Assembly: GCA_942159475.1 (NCBI GenBank)
Contig: OW804096.1
Coordinates: 140,357,442-140,421,441, forward strand
DNA length: 64,000 nt
Source: Sthenelais limicola
Lineage: Eukaryota > Annelida > Polychaeta > Phyllodocida > Sigalionidae
Reading direction: 5' to 3'
Part shown: positions 22,365-32,839 of the stretch, one piece after another
Numbering within the stretch: position 1 is the stretch's first letter
Layout: every line of letters begins with the position of its first letter
Position numbers and translations under genes: made by a program
The notes under the pieces: generated by a model
The model's database searches: none
Seen by the model: only the letters and a program-made list of their open reading frames with translations
Told to the model about the DNA's origin: nothing

Positions 22365-22596
22365 TTTCAGTCGTCAGAAAATGTACAATTCACCTTCACC
22401 AATACCCTCAAATAGTTCAAATTTAGGACAAAAATCAGATTCAAAATACAGTTCAACATAACCAGACAGATTTATTGAATGAATACAATACAGAATACAC
22501 TCAGATTTACCTAGTATTTATCAATGTTCACTCTAATTTAGCATAATTTGAGAGGTGTGTAGGACTGTAGATTGTGCATTCTGAAAATCTGACCCT
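22365..22596 (+). mobile_element. M1-B MITE
   Basis: The left terminus is decayed (CAGTCGTCAGAAAATG) and a few bases are missing from the right end (TTGTGCATTCTGAAAATC). B interior complete. Confidence 0.8.
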
Positions 22597-22853
22597 TGTA
22601 TCCTGCAAATTGCAAACACTTCGGCGCATTAAAACCGATTAAAACAGCCTTTTTCCTCAAAATGTGAAAGAGGACAGAGTATATTCTTTAAGATTTTCAA
22701 AAATATTTCTCTTTTATTATGGACTGATAGTTACAGATTCTCCAGATGGAATATGCTATAACTAATCATTTTTTGAAGATTTAACTTCGCCATAGATTAA
22801 AAAATTATTTTCAAAGCTCAGTGACACATTTATACCTGAACAACTATATACAA

Positions 22854-23168
22854 TATGATGTGTTTTAGGGAAATGAGTCGCGAAAAGTGGATTTTGAGAT
22901 ATTACCATAATATGAGATCAGGCCGATTCCAATAATAGTTAACAGTAGGGTATTTAATAAATATTTCTATATTTTAAGTTATATTTTAAAGAATATTTAA
23001 AGAATATATTTGAGATACTGTCTTGAAATCGGGTAGATATATTCATGCTACAAGAAGCATTAACTACTCCAAAAATAAAAAAAGTCCAACAAATACATCC
23101 TGTGAATAACACACATCGGAAAATATCAATTTAGCGACTTGTGACTAATTTCTCTGTAACACATCGCA
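22854..23168 (+). mobile_element. M3 MITE, shortened
   Basis: Ends TATGATGTGTTTTAGGGAAA and TTCTCTGTAACACATCGCA. About 95 bp shorter than full copies because the middle is missing (repeat AAAGAATATTTAAAGAATAT at the junction). Confidence 0.8.
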
Positions 23169-23414
23169 TATATTATATACCATAGACTTCAGAAAAGGAT
23201 TGCATGCATGGAGACTAAGAAGATTCTTTCGTCACAAAGTTCTGGACTTTTTAATCACTAATTAGAGCCGTCTGCCTTGGGCCGCCATATTTAGATAAAT
23301 CCTCAGCGGACGTATAAGCTTATTACAAAGGGGCACCGCAGCAAATATTGATCCTTTATAGGCATGCCTTGGGAGAAAGGCGATTCTAATTAAGGTAGTT
23401 TAGTGCAATAGAGC

Positions 23415-23764
23415 AATAGGGGAGTTGCATGTCTCACTGCGCATGTCTGGTACAGTGCATGCTGGGATGGATTCTGTTCAAATCTGACATACAAATATTT
23501 GTCAATAATTGTATCGAAAATTGCAAGAATGTTTTCACCAATACCATATATTGTATAAATCATCTTTGAAAACCAAATGCATGATGGGAAAGATGGAGAC
23601 GTGTGTTATGGAAACATTAATATCACATGACTATTTACATGAGTTTACTGATAAATATTCCATGCTGAACATACCATGTTTTCTAAAGATTTTACACTGT
23701 ACCATCAGTCCCATTATTCAATGCGAATCAAGATTCAAAATGGCGGCTATGCAAATCCCCTATT
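23415..23764 (-). mobile_element. M2 MITE, full length
   Basis: AATAGGGGAGTTGCATGTCT to GGCTATGCAAATCCCCTATT, 350 bp, both ends intact. Confidence 0.86.
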
Positions 23765-23837
23765 TACATGTATCCTGTCAGTTTCTGAGGACGCTTATTG
23801 ATTGATTGATTATGATTGAATTCTAATAGACCTCATT

Positions 23838-24250
23838 GAGGTACATACAGGTTAACTAACGAGTTGGTTGAAGGAGTGTGAATATTGTATGAGTTATGGT
23901 TCCAGTTGTGTAAATCATAGCAACGAGTGCTATATTCTGAGCGACTGAACCCAAGAGTTAAAGTATGTACATGCTTTCAATCATGAAAATAGAAACAAAT
24001 GCACGCTCCTACGAGAGAACTCTATGGATATTCATATGTCTTGCTATCTTCCCTTATAACATGCTTAGTATTGTAGCCCAGACGGCAGGCAACTGAATAA
24101 AAGTTTTAAAACAAAAAAAAATAGAAAAAAATCAAGTCATAAATTAGAATTTTTCCGGTAATTTTAGCAAAAAAACCCAAATTGGTTGCCATGACAACCC
24201 CACGTAACTCACTAGTGAAATACGCACTATGCGTAAATCCCTCTAGATAC
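23838..24250. repeat. dispersed repeat with retroposed insert (copy 1)
   Basis: Related in inverse orientation to 53914-54140. Shared blocks include GGTACATACAGGT(T/C)AACTAAC, ACATGCTTTCAATC, ATGACAACCCCACGTAA and CACTAGTGAAATACGCACTA. This copy carries a 123-bp insert plus target duplication that the other lacks. Confidence 0.75.
23995..24117 (+). mobile_element. short retroposed insert with A-tail
   Basis: AATAAA at 24096-24101 is followed after about 10 bp by an A-run. The 9-bp direct repeat AAAATAGAA (23986-23994 and 24118-24126) encloses it, and the related locus near 54045 has the site once. These are marks of LINE-machinery retroposition. The source RNA is not recognised and the insert contains no frame. 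Confidence 0.75.
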
Positions 24251-24404
24251 ATTGTTTTCAGAGCAATGCATGTATAATAAAGCTTAATACAAATACCTCG
24301 TGGGTCTCAGAGACATTGCTGAATGGGTCCAGATGGGTGGTGGTATGTTTTTTATTTATTTATTTTTATTTCCATTTCGGCCAACAACAAATTCATTAAC
24401 TGCC

Positions 24405-24640
24405 TCCCTTTCAGCTCTCCCGCCCTTGATATATCCTTTCAATGTGTTGATAAGGGCGTAAAGCAACCAATCTCACTCACTCACTCTCAGCTCTCCCGCC
24501 CTTGATATAACCTTTCAATGTGTTGATAAGGGCATAAAGCAACCAATCTCACTCACTCTCAGCTCTCCCGCCCTTGATATAACCTTTCAATGTGTTGATA
24601 AGGGCATAAAGCAACCAATCTCACTCACTCACTCATTCAA
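24405..24640 (+). repeat. 3-unit tandem repeat (72-76 bp)
   Basis: CAGCTCTCCCGCCCTTGATA begins at 24412, 24488 and 24560. Each unit ends GTTGATAAGGGC(G/A)TAAAGCA with an ACTCACTC tail. A single copy occurs at 20228-20345. I infer tandem growth of a retroelement 3' tail. Confidence 0.85.
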
Positions 24641-24810
24641 AAGGTGTTATTGCTGAAGTAACTCTGACAAGATCCCGAGAAGCCATGAATGACTAGCTAC
24701 ATTTTGAAATTGAAGAATGAGGAAGTCAATCCTCTTAATTGATGTGATTTTGCGGGAAGTCATTAGGAATTAACTTCAGTTTCACATCCAGTCCCTGCCT
24801 AGATCACAAA

Positions 24811-25217
24811 TGTGATATGTTTCAGGAAAATGAGTCACAAGTCACATAATTGACATTATTCAAAGTAGATTATTTATAAGGACCCTTGCCTAGAATGTTT
24901 TCATTTTTGGAGTTCTCGGAGCTGCTAGTAGCATAAATACGGGTACTAAATTTCAAGACATTGTAATAAGTATACCTTGCATTACTAAGGTCATTTTATA
25001 GAGTATATTTAGCTTCTTTACTAGTAATTGTCCACCCAAAGATATTGCAAACTCTTTAAAAAAAAAAGAATATCAAATTTAAAATATAAAAATACTTATT
25101 AAATGTCCTTAATGTTTAGTATCATTGGAATCGGCTTGATCGCATCATTTCAAATATGATGATACCTCAAAATCCATATTTTGCAACTTATGACTCATTT
25201 TCCTAAAACAGATCACA
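24811..25217 (-). mobile_element. M3 MITE, full length
   Basis: Ends TGTGATATGTTTCAGGAAAA and TTTCCTAAAACAGATCACA. Shares the inverted interior with the 11.9 and 20.7 kb copies. It abuts a degenerate M2 on the right. Confidence 0.85.
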
Positions 25218-25808
25218 AGTAGGCGGCGTGCATGTGCCACTGCGCATGTCTGTTGCACTGCAACCTGGGATAAATCCTGGTGAAATCTGATAAACAAATA
25301 ATTGGCAACATTTTTATCGAAAAATTCCATGAATGCTTTCACCAATATCATAGCTTTTATAAATGGTCTATGCACGATAGGAAAGATGGGGACTTGTGTT
25401 ATGGAAATATATAAAACACATGGATACTGACATTAGAGCATTGATACATGAGTCAGATTTTCAGATTTTCGATTACATGGGTCAGATTTTCAGAAAATGT
25501 ACAATTGGCAGCTGTACACATTTAGTAAATTCTGGTAAATTAGGCTGTAATTTGGCCATTACTTGGTAAATGTGAGTATATTTGGCATTGCATTGACTAT
25601 ACCAATCTGTTTGGTTAGGTTAACTGTATTTTGAACTTTATTTTCGTCTGAAATTTGGGTTATTTGAGAGGATTGGTTAAGTTGAATTGTACATTTTCTG
25701 AAAATCTGACCCACATAGTCAGTGCTGAATATAACATGTTTTCCATAGATTTTATACTGTCCCATAATTCCATGCGAAGATTCAACATGGCGGCTATGCT
25801 TAGCCCCT
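25218..25808 (-). mobile_element. M2 MITE interrupted by M1
   Basis: Runs from GCATGTGCCACTGCGCATGT to AACATGGCGGCTATGCTTAG then CCCC; both termini are decayed. The M1 copy at 25478-25713 interrupts it between GAGCATTGATA and CAGTGCTGAATATAACATG. Confidence 0.78.
25449..25713 (-). mobile_element. M1-A MITE nested in M2, left end doubled
   Basis: The intact element is 25478-25713 with CA on both sides. Just outside, 25449-25466 repeats the first 18 bases (TGAGTCAGATTTTCAG), separated by 11 bp. The extra end could be a second insertion scar or slippage during repair. Confidence 0.82.
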
Positions 25809-26129
25809 TTTGGATAATGAAGCAGCCTTCACTTATCGCTCGGGAGCAAAATGAAAACAAAATAACAGGGATTGATTTCTTCAATACAAATATTGGAGTT
25901 AATTAGCAAGGAGAATGAGTACAAAATGATTAACCTTGGGCGTTTCATTCCACCAAACGAATAGTGGGCATTAGTATCTTAACATCATTTTGTGTATGGA
26001 ATAAAGATAGCGCAGTTACAGCGTAGGTGCATATCAAAACAGATAATCGTGTTCTGAATAATTGATTTATCATGAATCATCCATCTATTAACGTTCTACT
26101 TGTCCATTAGAACGTCAGACTCTGACTCA

Positions 26130-26366
26130 TGGGTCAGATTTTCAGAAAATGTACAATTGGCGGCTGTACACATTCAGTAAATTCTGCTAAATAAGGCTGC
26201 AATCTGGTCAATACTAGGTAAATTCGAGTATATTCTGCATTGCATTGATTCTAGCAATCTGTTTGGTTAGGTTGAACTGTATTTTGAACTTCATGTTCGT
26301 CTGAAATTCGGGTTATATAAGAAGTTTGGGGAAGACAATTGTACATATTCTGAAAAATCTGACCCA
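26130..26366 (-). mobile_element. M1-A MITE
   Basis: Full-length; CA on both sides. The inner right end is eroded (GAAGTTTGGGGAAGACAATT). Confidence 0.86.
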
Positions 26367-26533
26367 CATAAGTCAGCATGTAAACCTCCCTTCTGCTGGA
26401 GTAGCTGTCTTAGGGCGATGATATATCGTAATAAAAGTTAATCCAATCCAATCCAAAAGTGTTAATGGGAGGACCTGACCCTGAAAGTAAGAGAGTGATA
26501 TGGTATTTGTCTCTGGAACTGAGAAGAAATACA

Positions 26534-26772
26534 TAGGTCAGATTTTCAGAAAATGTACAATTCAAATTCGCCAATCGTCTTAAATAACCCAAATTTCAGA
26601 CGAAAATGAAGTTCAAAATACAGTTCAATCTAACCAAACAGATTGCTAGAATCAATGCAATGCAGAATATACTCGAATGTACCCAGTATTGGCCCAATTA
26701 CAGCATAATTTAGCAGAATTAACTAAATGTATATACAGCTGCTAATTGTATATTTTCTGAAAATCTGACCCA
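26534..26772 (+). mobile_element. M1-A MITE
   Basis: Full-length, TAGGTC...GACCCA. Flanks CA/TA do not match. Confidence 0.85.
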
Positions 26773-27002
26773 TATGTGGTGGTCACTCGACCTCTTCGAC
26801 CCACCCTCCCACTACTTCTCATCATTTGAGTGGGGTCTGTATCTTAACTAAATCACTCAATAATTACATCATCTGTAGTTAATCATATAATTACCTGTAT
26901 TGTTTGTGTTTACCATGTACAGACATCAACATCAGCTGATGTGGAAAATAAAACTAATTTCCTATATTTGGTTGTATTGCCACCTCACAAATGTCGCTTT
27001 TA

Positions 27003-27238
27003 TGGGTCAGATTCTCAGCAAATGTACAATTCACCTTCACAAATCCTCTCAAATAACCCACATATGAGTAAAAAATTAGCTTCAAATGCAGTTTAACATA
27101 ACAGAACTCATACATTATATCAAAGCTATACTAAATATACTCAGATATACCCGGTACTCATCATTTTTCAGTCGAATTTAGCACAATTACGTAAATGTGT
27201 AGAGCTGCCAATTGTACATTTTCTGAAAATCTGACCCT
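27003..27238 (+). mobile_element. M1-C MITE with paralogous empty site
   Basis: Full-length in unit 1 of the triplication, TA on both sides. Unit 2 (around 27955-27970) shows the uninterrupted target GCTTTTATAACAAATAATT. Removing the element plus one TA from unit 1 gives a sequence of equal length, which fixes the duplication at 2 bp. Confidence 0.92.
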
Positions 27239-27498
27239 TATGACATATAATTATGCTAAATCAAATAGATTAAAAATAGCGAGATGGGTTTCACTGGCAT
27301 ACATTTTCAGTATAAACAGTATATTGATGTTCACACATTGGTAAAATCAAAAACAAGAATTGCATTAATCAAGTATTGAGTATGTTATGTTTGGTGAGTA
27401 AACATTCAACTGCAAGGCAGGCAACCCATTTCCAACAGGTAGGAAAACATCATTTCCCTAATGTCATCTCTTGGTTCATCCTGACCTGGTGCCTAATT

Positions 27499-27848
27499 AA
27501 TAGGGGAGTTGCATAGCCGCCATTTTGAATCCTGATTCGCATGGAATTTTGGGACTAATGGTACAGCCTAAAATCTATAGAAATCATGTCATGTTCAGCA
27601 TGTAATATTTATCAATGTTCTAATGTCAATATCCACGTGTTATACATGTTTCCATAACACAAGCCTCCATCTTTCCCATCATGCATTTGGTTTTCATGGG
27701 TGATTTATACAAGCTATGATAATTGGTGAAAACATTCTTGCAATTTTCGATAAAATATTGCCAAATATTTGTATGTCAGATTTCATCAGAATCCATCCCA
27801 GCATGCACTGCAGTAGACATGCGCAGTGAGACATGCAACTCCCCTATT
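27499..27848 (+). mobile_element. M2 MITE at triplication junction 1
   Basis: 350 bp, both ends intact (AATAGGGGAGTTGCATAGCC to CAACTCCCCTATT). Nearly identical to the copy at 28220-28569; one seen difference is AATTTTGGG against AATTATGGG. Confidence 0.9.
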
Positions 27849-28219
27849 ACCTGTATTGTTTGTGTTTACCATGTACAGACATCAACATCAGCTGATGTGG
27901 AAAATAAAACTAATTTCCTATATTTGGTTGTATTGCCAACTCACAAATTATAGCGCTTTTATAACAAATAATTATGCTAAATCGTATAGATTAAAAATAG
28001 CGAGATGGATTTCATTGGCATACATTTTGAGTTTAAACAGTATATTGATTTTCACACATTGGTAAAATCAAAAACAAGAATTGCATTAATCAAATATTGA
28101 GTGTGTTATGTTTGTTCAGTAAACATTCAACTGCAAGGCAGGCAACCCATTTCCAACAGGTAGGAAAACATCATTTCCCTAATGACATCTCTTGGTTCAT
28201 CCTGACCTGGTGCCTAATT

Positions 28220-28569
28220 AATAGGGGAGTTGCATAGCCGCCATTTTGAATCCTGATTCGCATGGAATTATGGGACTAATGGTACAGCCTAAAATCTATA
28301 GAAATCATGTCATGTTCAGCATGTAATATTTATCAATGTTCTAATGTCAATATCCACGTGTTATACATGTTTCCATAACACAAGCCTCCATCTTTCCCAT
28401 CATGCATTTGGTTTTCATGGGTGATTTATACAAGCTATGATAATTGGTGAAAACATTCTTGCAATTTTCGATAAAATATTGCCAAATATTTGTATGTCAG
28501 ATTTCATCAGAATCCATCCCAGCATGCACTGCAGTAGACATGCGCAGTGAGACATGCAACTCCCCTATT
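28220..28569 (+). mobile_element. M2 MITE at triplication junction 2
   Basis: Copy of the previous element made by the tandem duplication rather than by a separate transposition, since the flanks are also duplicated. Confidence 0.9.
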
Positions 28570-28822
28570 ACCTGTATTGTTTGTGTTTACCATGTACAGA
28601 CATCAACATCAGCTGATGTGGAAAATAAAACTAATTTCCTATATTTGGTTGTATTGCCAACTCACAAATTATAGCGCTTTTATAACAAATAATTATGCTA
28701 AATCGTATAGATTAAAAATAGCGAGATGGGTTTCATTGGCATACATTTTGAGTTTAAACAGTATATTGATTTTCACACATTGGTAAAATCAAAAACAAGA
28801 ATTGCAGCAATCTAATATTGAG

Positions 28823-29020
28823 AACAGTAAACGTATTCATGTTCGCACAGTATTTATTTTCGCTATTTTCGCGCACCCACCTTTGTGCGCGAAAGTAAAT
28901 TCTGTGTGAAAGGTATAATTATTGCATAAACAAGGTGTGAGACTTCCTTGCTGCGCGAATTTAAATCCCCGCGAAAAGGTGTCAAAGTACTTAGCGCGAA
29001 AATAAATACGTTTACAGTAT
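28823..29020 (+). mobile_element. F4 foldback MITE
   Basis: About 198 bp. Ends ACAGTAAACGTATTCATG and, inverted, ATACTGTAAACGTATTTATT; inner arms are rich in TTTTCGC/GCGAAAA. The uninterrupted site appears in unit 2 near 28096-28112 (ATATTGAGTGTGTTATG). A frame on the minus strand is a reading of the arms. A second copy, inverted, lies at 36373-36573. Confidence 0.82.
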
Positions 29021-29039
29021 GTTATGTTTCTCCAGTAAA

Positions 29040-29580
29040 CATTCAACTGCAAGGCAGGCAACCGATTTCCAACAGGTAGGAAAACATCATTTCCCTAATG
29101 ACATCTCTTGGTTCATCCTGACCTGGTGCCTAATTAATTGATTCCCAAACATGCATTAATAAACGCATTAAGCTCGCTCTAACATTCAGTAAGTTGACCT
29201 GGAAAGGGGACACCTTATTTCCCCCGGGTAGGAAAACATCATTTCCCTAATGTCACCTCCTCTTTCTCCCTGTTCTGGAAGTGAATAAATGTGGGTCAGA
29301 TTTTCGGAAAATGTACAATTCACCTTCACCAATTCTCTCAAATAATCCGAAATTGAGACAAAAATAAAGTTCAAAATGCAGTTCAACCTAACCAAACAGA
29401 TTGCTAGAATCAATGCAATGCCGAATATACTCGAATTTACCTAGTATTGACCAAATTGCAGCCTAATTTAGCAGAATTTACTAAATGTGTACAGCTGCCA
29501 ATTGTACATTTTCTAAAAAAAACCTGACCCATGTAGCCCTAAACATGCATTAATAAAGATATTAAGCTGCTGCTAACGTC
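29040..29580 (+). repeat. degenerate repetition beyond the triplication
   Basis: GGTAGGAAAACATCATTTCC occurs at 29077 and 29226, and ACATGCATTAATAAA at about 29150 and 29543. Parts of the same region were duplicated earlier and have since diverged. Confidence 0.6.
29292..29531 (+). mobile_element. M1-A MITE
   Basis: Full-length with an A-run expansion in the right end (CTAAAAAAAACCTGACCCA). TG on both sides. Confidence 0.86.
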
Positions 29581-30071
29581 CCAGATCACCTTGCTACCTT
29601 TACCTTCCTGATCCCTTTGGCGATAATAGAGGTCAAACCCCATATAAAACATCCATACATCAACCGCAGGCAAGGTGCGACTCAATTGTAGCCGTTATAG
29701 GTGTACGGGTCTCAGCGGGATATATAGACACTAAATAGGGCTATAGATGCTGGATAGAGGGGCTAATGGAGCCTTACCATAAATAGCTATAATGTACCCC
29801 TGAGAGCTATAGAGTATTTGTGTGTGGGAGGAAGGGTGGCCTCAGGGAATCAATATGCTGCCAAGTTATAGATCCACGCTTTAAAGTGGGGCTGTAAGGC
29901 AGGTGTATAGTAGGTGTGAGGTAAGGTAACTTGGTTTTTTACTCATCGCCACCAACTTAAGCAATGGATTTTTTAGATTCGCAAAATAAACAACTATTTC
30001 AATGAATGTAAAATACGAAGATAATTAATACTCTCTGTCTGTTGATTAAATCCCTAGATAATGCATGAATA
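29581..30071. other. unassigned stretch
   Basis: No repeats or coding recognised. Several short GCTATAGA/TATAGCT words recur around 29740-29815 without a clear period. Confidence 0.35.
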
Positions 30072-30308
30072 TGGGTAAGACTTTCAAAAAATGTACAATT
30101 CACCTTCCCCAATCCTCTCAAATATCCCAAATTTCAGACGAAAATAAAGTTCAAAATACAGTTCAACCTAACCAAACACATTGCTAGAATCAATGCAATG
30201 CCGAATATACTTGAATTTACCCAGTATGGACCAAAGTGCAGCCTAATTTAGTAGAATTCACTAAATATGTACAGCTGTCAATTGTAGATTTTCTGAAAAT
30301 CTGACTCA
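30072..30308 (+). mobile_element. M1-A MITE
   Basis: Full-length, TGGGTA...GACTCA. Flanks TA/AA do not match. Confidence 0.85.
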
Positions 30309-30536
30309 AATGCATGGGTGAGCTTGAAGTGGGCCTACACTTAGATAAAGCAACTGCTGCTCTTCCAATACAAACAACTGTTTAAAGCCTGCGATTAAAT
30401 ATTTCTGAGGAACATTCAACACACTAATCAGGTTTGCCCCTATGTCTTGAACATTTTGCCAAAGTCTGAAAATTTCAATAAATTAATCAGGCAATTGGAT
30501 CCACTGAACTGACCCAGTCGTTCAATTTGTATTAAA

Positions 30537-30766
30537 TGGGTCAGATTTTCAGAAAATGTACAAATCGCCAATCCTATAGAATAACTCACATTTATGACAA
30601 TAATGAGCTTCAAAATGCATTTAACATAACAGAACTGATACTTTAAATCAATTCGATCCCAAATATACTCAGATATACCTGGTATTCATAATTTTTCAAC
30701 CACATTTAGCAGAATTTACTTAATGTGTAGAGCTGCCAATTGTACATTTTGTGAAAACCTGACCCA
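30537..30766 (+). mobile_element. M1-C MITE
   Basis: The subterminal left part is deleted by a few bases (GTACAAATCGCCAATCC). Flanks AA/TT do not match. Confidence 0.84.
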
Positions 30767-31570
30767 TTTATTCTTAATGTTAAAAGCTATATAACCCAAC
30801 TGGTGCAAAACAGCCTAATTGGAGATATTCATGAAACATGTTCGGGGAATTCAATTTCTGGGAATATCATCGTTGGTCAATACATCTAAATAAATCATCT
30901 CAAACAAATATCAACTTGACATCGTCTTTCTTACGGTTTTGGTGTTTATCTCTTCAAATCGAAGAATTCAATTAAATTGAATTAACCACAGCCCATATAA
31001 TGTATCTATCACAGAGGAGAATCACAAAATAAGGCTATATTACGGGAGCATGGTCTATAGCTAGGTTCCTCATAGACACTACCTATATCCTGCTGCCACC
31101 CTCTCAATAGTACCCTATCAGTGAACTGGGGGGTTTTTGTCGGAGAGGGAAACTTCCACTGGGACGTATGTGGAATTGCTCTGGGGAGGGAGAGTACAGG
31201 AGGAATATGTAATGACTTCTCAGAAAAAGCAAGTGTCCTTGAGACGGTTGGGGGTAACTCTATATTAGATTTGAAGAACTTATCATATTTATCTGAAACT
31301 TATGAATAGTTCCTTTCCAGGCATTAGGAGATGTGCATGTACGACTGGACAACTCTGTACTACGGATTATGGGATAGATTCAGTTCAACATACTGCTTTA
31401 TTATATGTGCATTCCATATGAGAGGTGCAATAAGTGGGGTGCTATACAAATATTCATATAGTACGCATACTGTATGAACTACTTCGTCACCAAGTTGGCT
31501 ACTTTTTTCAGATTTAAACATGATACATTTGTGATTACACATAAAGTTTTATGCCCATATAATAAATATA
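30767..31570. other. unassigned stretch
   Basis: A 62-codon frame at 31121-31309 and a minus-strand frame at 31360-31542 show no domain. No inverted ends or tandem repeats seen. Confidence 0.35.
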
Positions 31571-31710
31571 GAATGGAACTCGCCTGCAATACTCGAAAAT
31601 GTTATTGGACTTGATTCGTCCACATAAGCACCCTGCCTGCCTACAGAATCGTGCTTATGCACACAAATCAAGTCCAATAATTTTTTTATTATTACCGGCC
31701 CGTTCCATTC
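31571..31710. mobile_element. foldback element, singleton
   Basis: Outer ends GAATGGAAC and GTTCCATTC. Inner arms TTATTGGACTTGATTCGTCC (from 31602) and ACAAATCAAGTCCAATAA (to 31681), also ATAAGCAC/GTGCTTAT. The loop is about 20 bp. Likely a small MITE; only one copy here. Confidence 0.65.
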
Positions 31711-31859
31711 TCTCTATATATAGCCCAACGTTTAAAAATAGGTAGAATATTCTAACTAATATTTCGTTTTGCTTAATTGGACTACAGCTCTCAAATTCAT
31801 GATGAAAATGAAGACTGGTTTATGATATTTAACAGCTGATGGGAAGATGGAATTGGAAA

Positions 31860-31956
31860 GATGGGAATACTCCAACAAAGCAATCTTGTGAATGAAACAC
31901 TTTGAAAAAAATATCAATTTTGTGACTTGTGGCTCATTTTCCCTAAACATATCACA
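31860..31956 (+). mobile_element. M3 right-end fragment
   Basis: ACACTTTGAAAAAAATATCA, then TTGTGACTTGTGGCTCATTT and TATCACA, the M3 right end. Confidence 0.65.
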
Positions 31957-32030
31957 CATGAGTTCATCCCTGTGCAGCTCTAGAGTGATTGGTCACATAC
32001 ACTGACAACAGTGGACCCACTGGAAAGGTA

Positions 32031-32103
32031 CTTTACCAGGAACTCAACCAGGAACCTTTGGCTCTCGGTGTGGCTGCTCTAACAACTGAGCTATCAGCAG
32101 ATC
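32031..32103 (-). mobile_element. tRNA-like SINE head or tRNA pseudogene
   Basis: On the minus strand, GATAGCTCAGTTGTTAGAGC is a clear pol III A box (32078-32097 on plus), and GGTTGAGTTCC stands at B-box distance (about 32038-32048). The anticodon stem does not pair and there is no acceptor stem, so it is not a working tRNA. Confidence 0.55.
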
Positions 32104-32839
32104 AGAAGGTCATAACCAGGTCCTATAACCCAATAATTGTTGATAGAAGAGTTTATAAGTGTATTATTTCCAATTTAAGAATAGATAGAAGAATAGTACT
32201 TTTGGGCATATATTATTCAAAAGTTTGAAAACTTATTTGCACCGTCATTCTTCTCCATACAAATTATTCAGGAAATTATTTAGGAAATCTTACAAGGACC
32301 TTAGACTCAAGATTACTTATAGGGACTTTTACGAGAATGCTTATAAAGACCTTTCCTCGATGGCCCAATCTCATACTATTAGCATTGCAAGACCAATTTG
32401 AACAGCTTGAATGAACCCATTCGAAAAGCAATTGACTTTTGAGCCAAAAGAGTAACATCATCAACACCCCTCCCGTTTATGCTCTCTCTCACGTCTTCAA
32501 ATCAATTTCTTTAAAAAAAATTCTGTCCATAGGCTTAGGTATTAGCATTAGGGAACTTCCAATAAAAAGGTGTAACACATTTCTGCCAAAACTTAAAAGA
32601 AGAAGTCCTAGCGGAACCATAGAAGACCTTGACATGTTTTATCCACAGGGAAGAATCTATAATGCAATAATATAATCTTATTTTATTTGTACAACTTTCT
32701 TTATTCAGGTATTTAATAACAGTTACAGCATTCTCATCCATTAAGGGTGCAATTTGTCATGCCCTGAAAAACAGTGCTTTTATAATTAAGTAGGGTGACC
32801 TCAGTAAATGTAATCAAACGGTGAGTAGATGATATTTTG
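32104..32839. other. unassigned stretch
   Basis: Small overlapping frames on both strands at 32439-32741 have no recognisable domain. No repeat structure seen. Confidence 0.35.

Larger units (their letters stand above)
26891..29138 (+). repeat. 721-bp tandem triplication
   Basis: Three direct units start TTACCTGTATTGTTTGTG at 26891, 27847 and 28568. The exact offset between units 2 and 3 is 721 bp; the offset from unit 1 to 2 is 956 bp because unit 1 contains an M1 insertion. Each unit ends GACCTGGTGCCTAATTAA. M2 elements lie precisely at the two internal junctions. Unit 3 contains an F4 insertion and has no M2 after it. Units 2 and 3 differ at very few sites, so the last duplication step is recent. 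Confidence 0.9.

Noticed and set aside
32031..32103. Functional tRNA gene on minus
   Set aside because: Good A box but no acceptor pairing and a broken anticodon arm.
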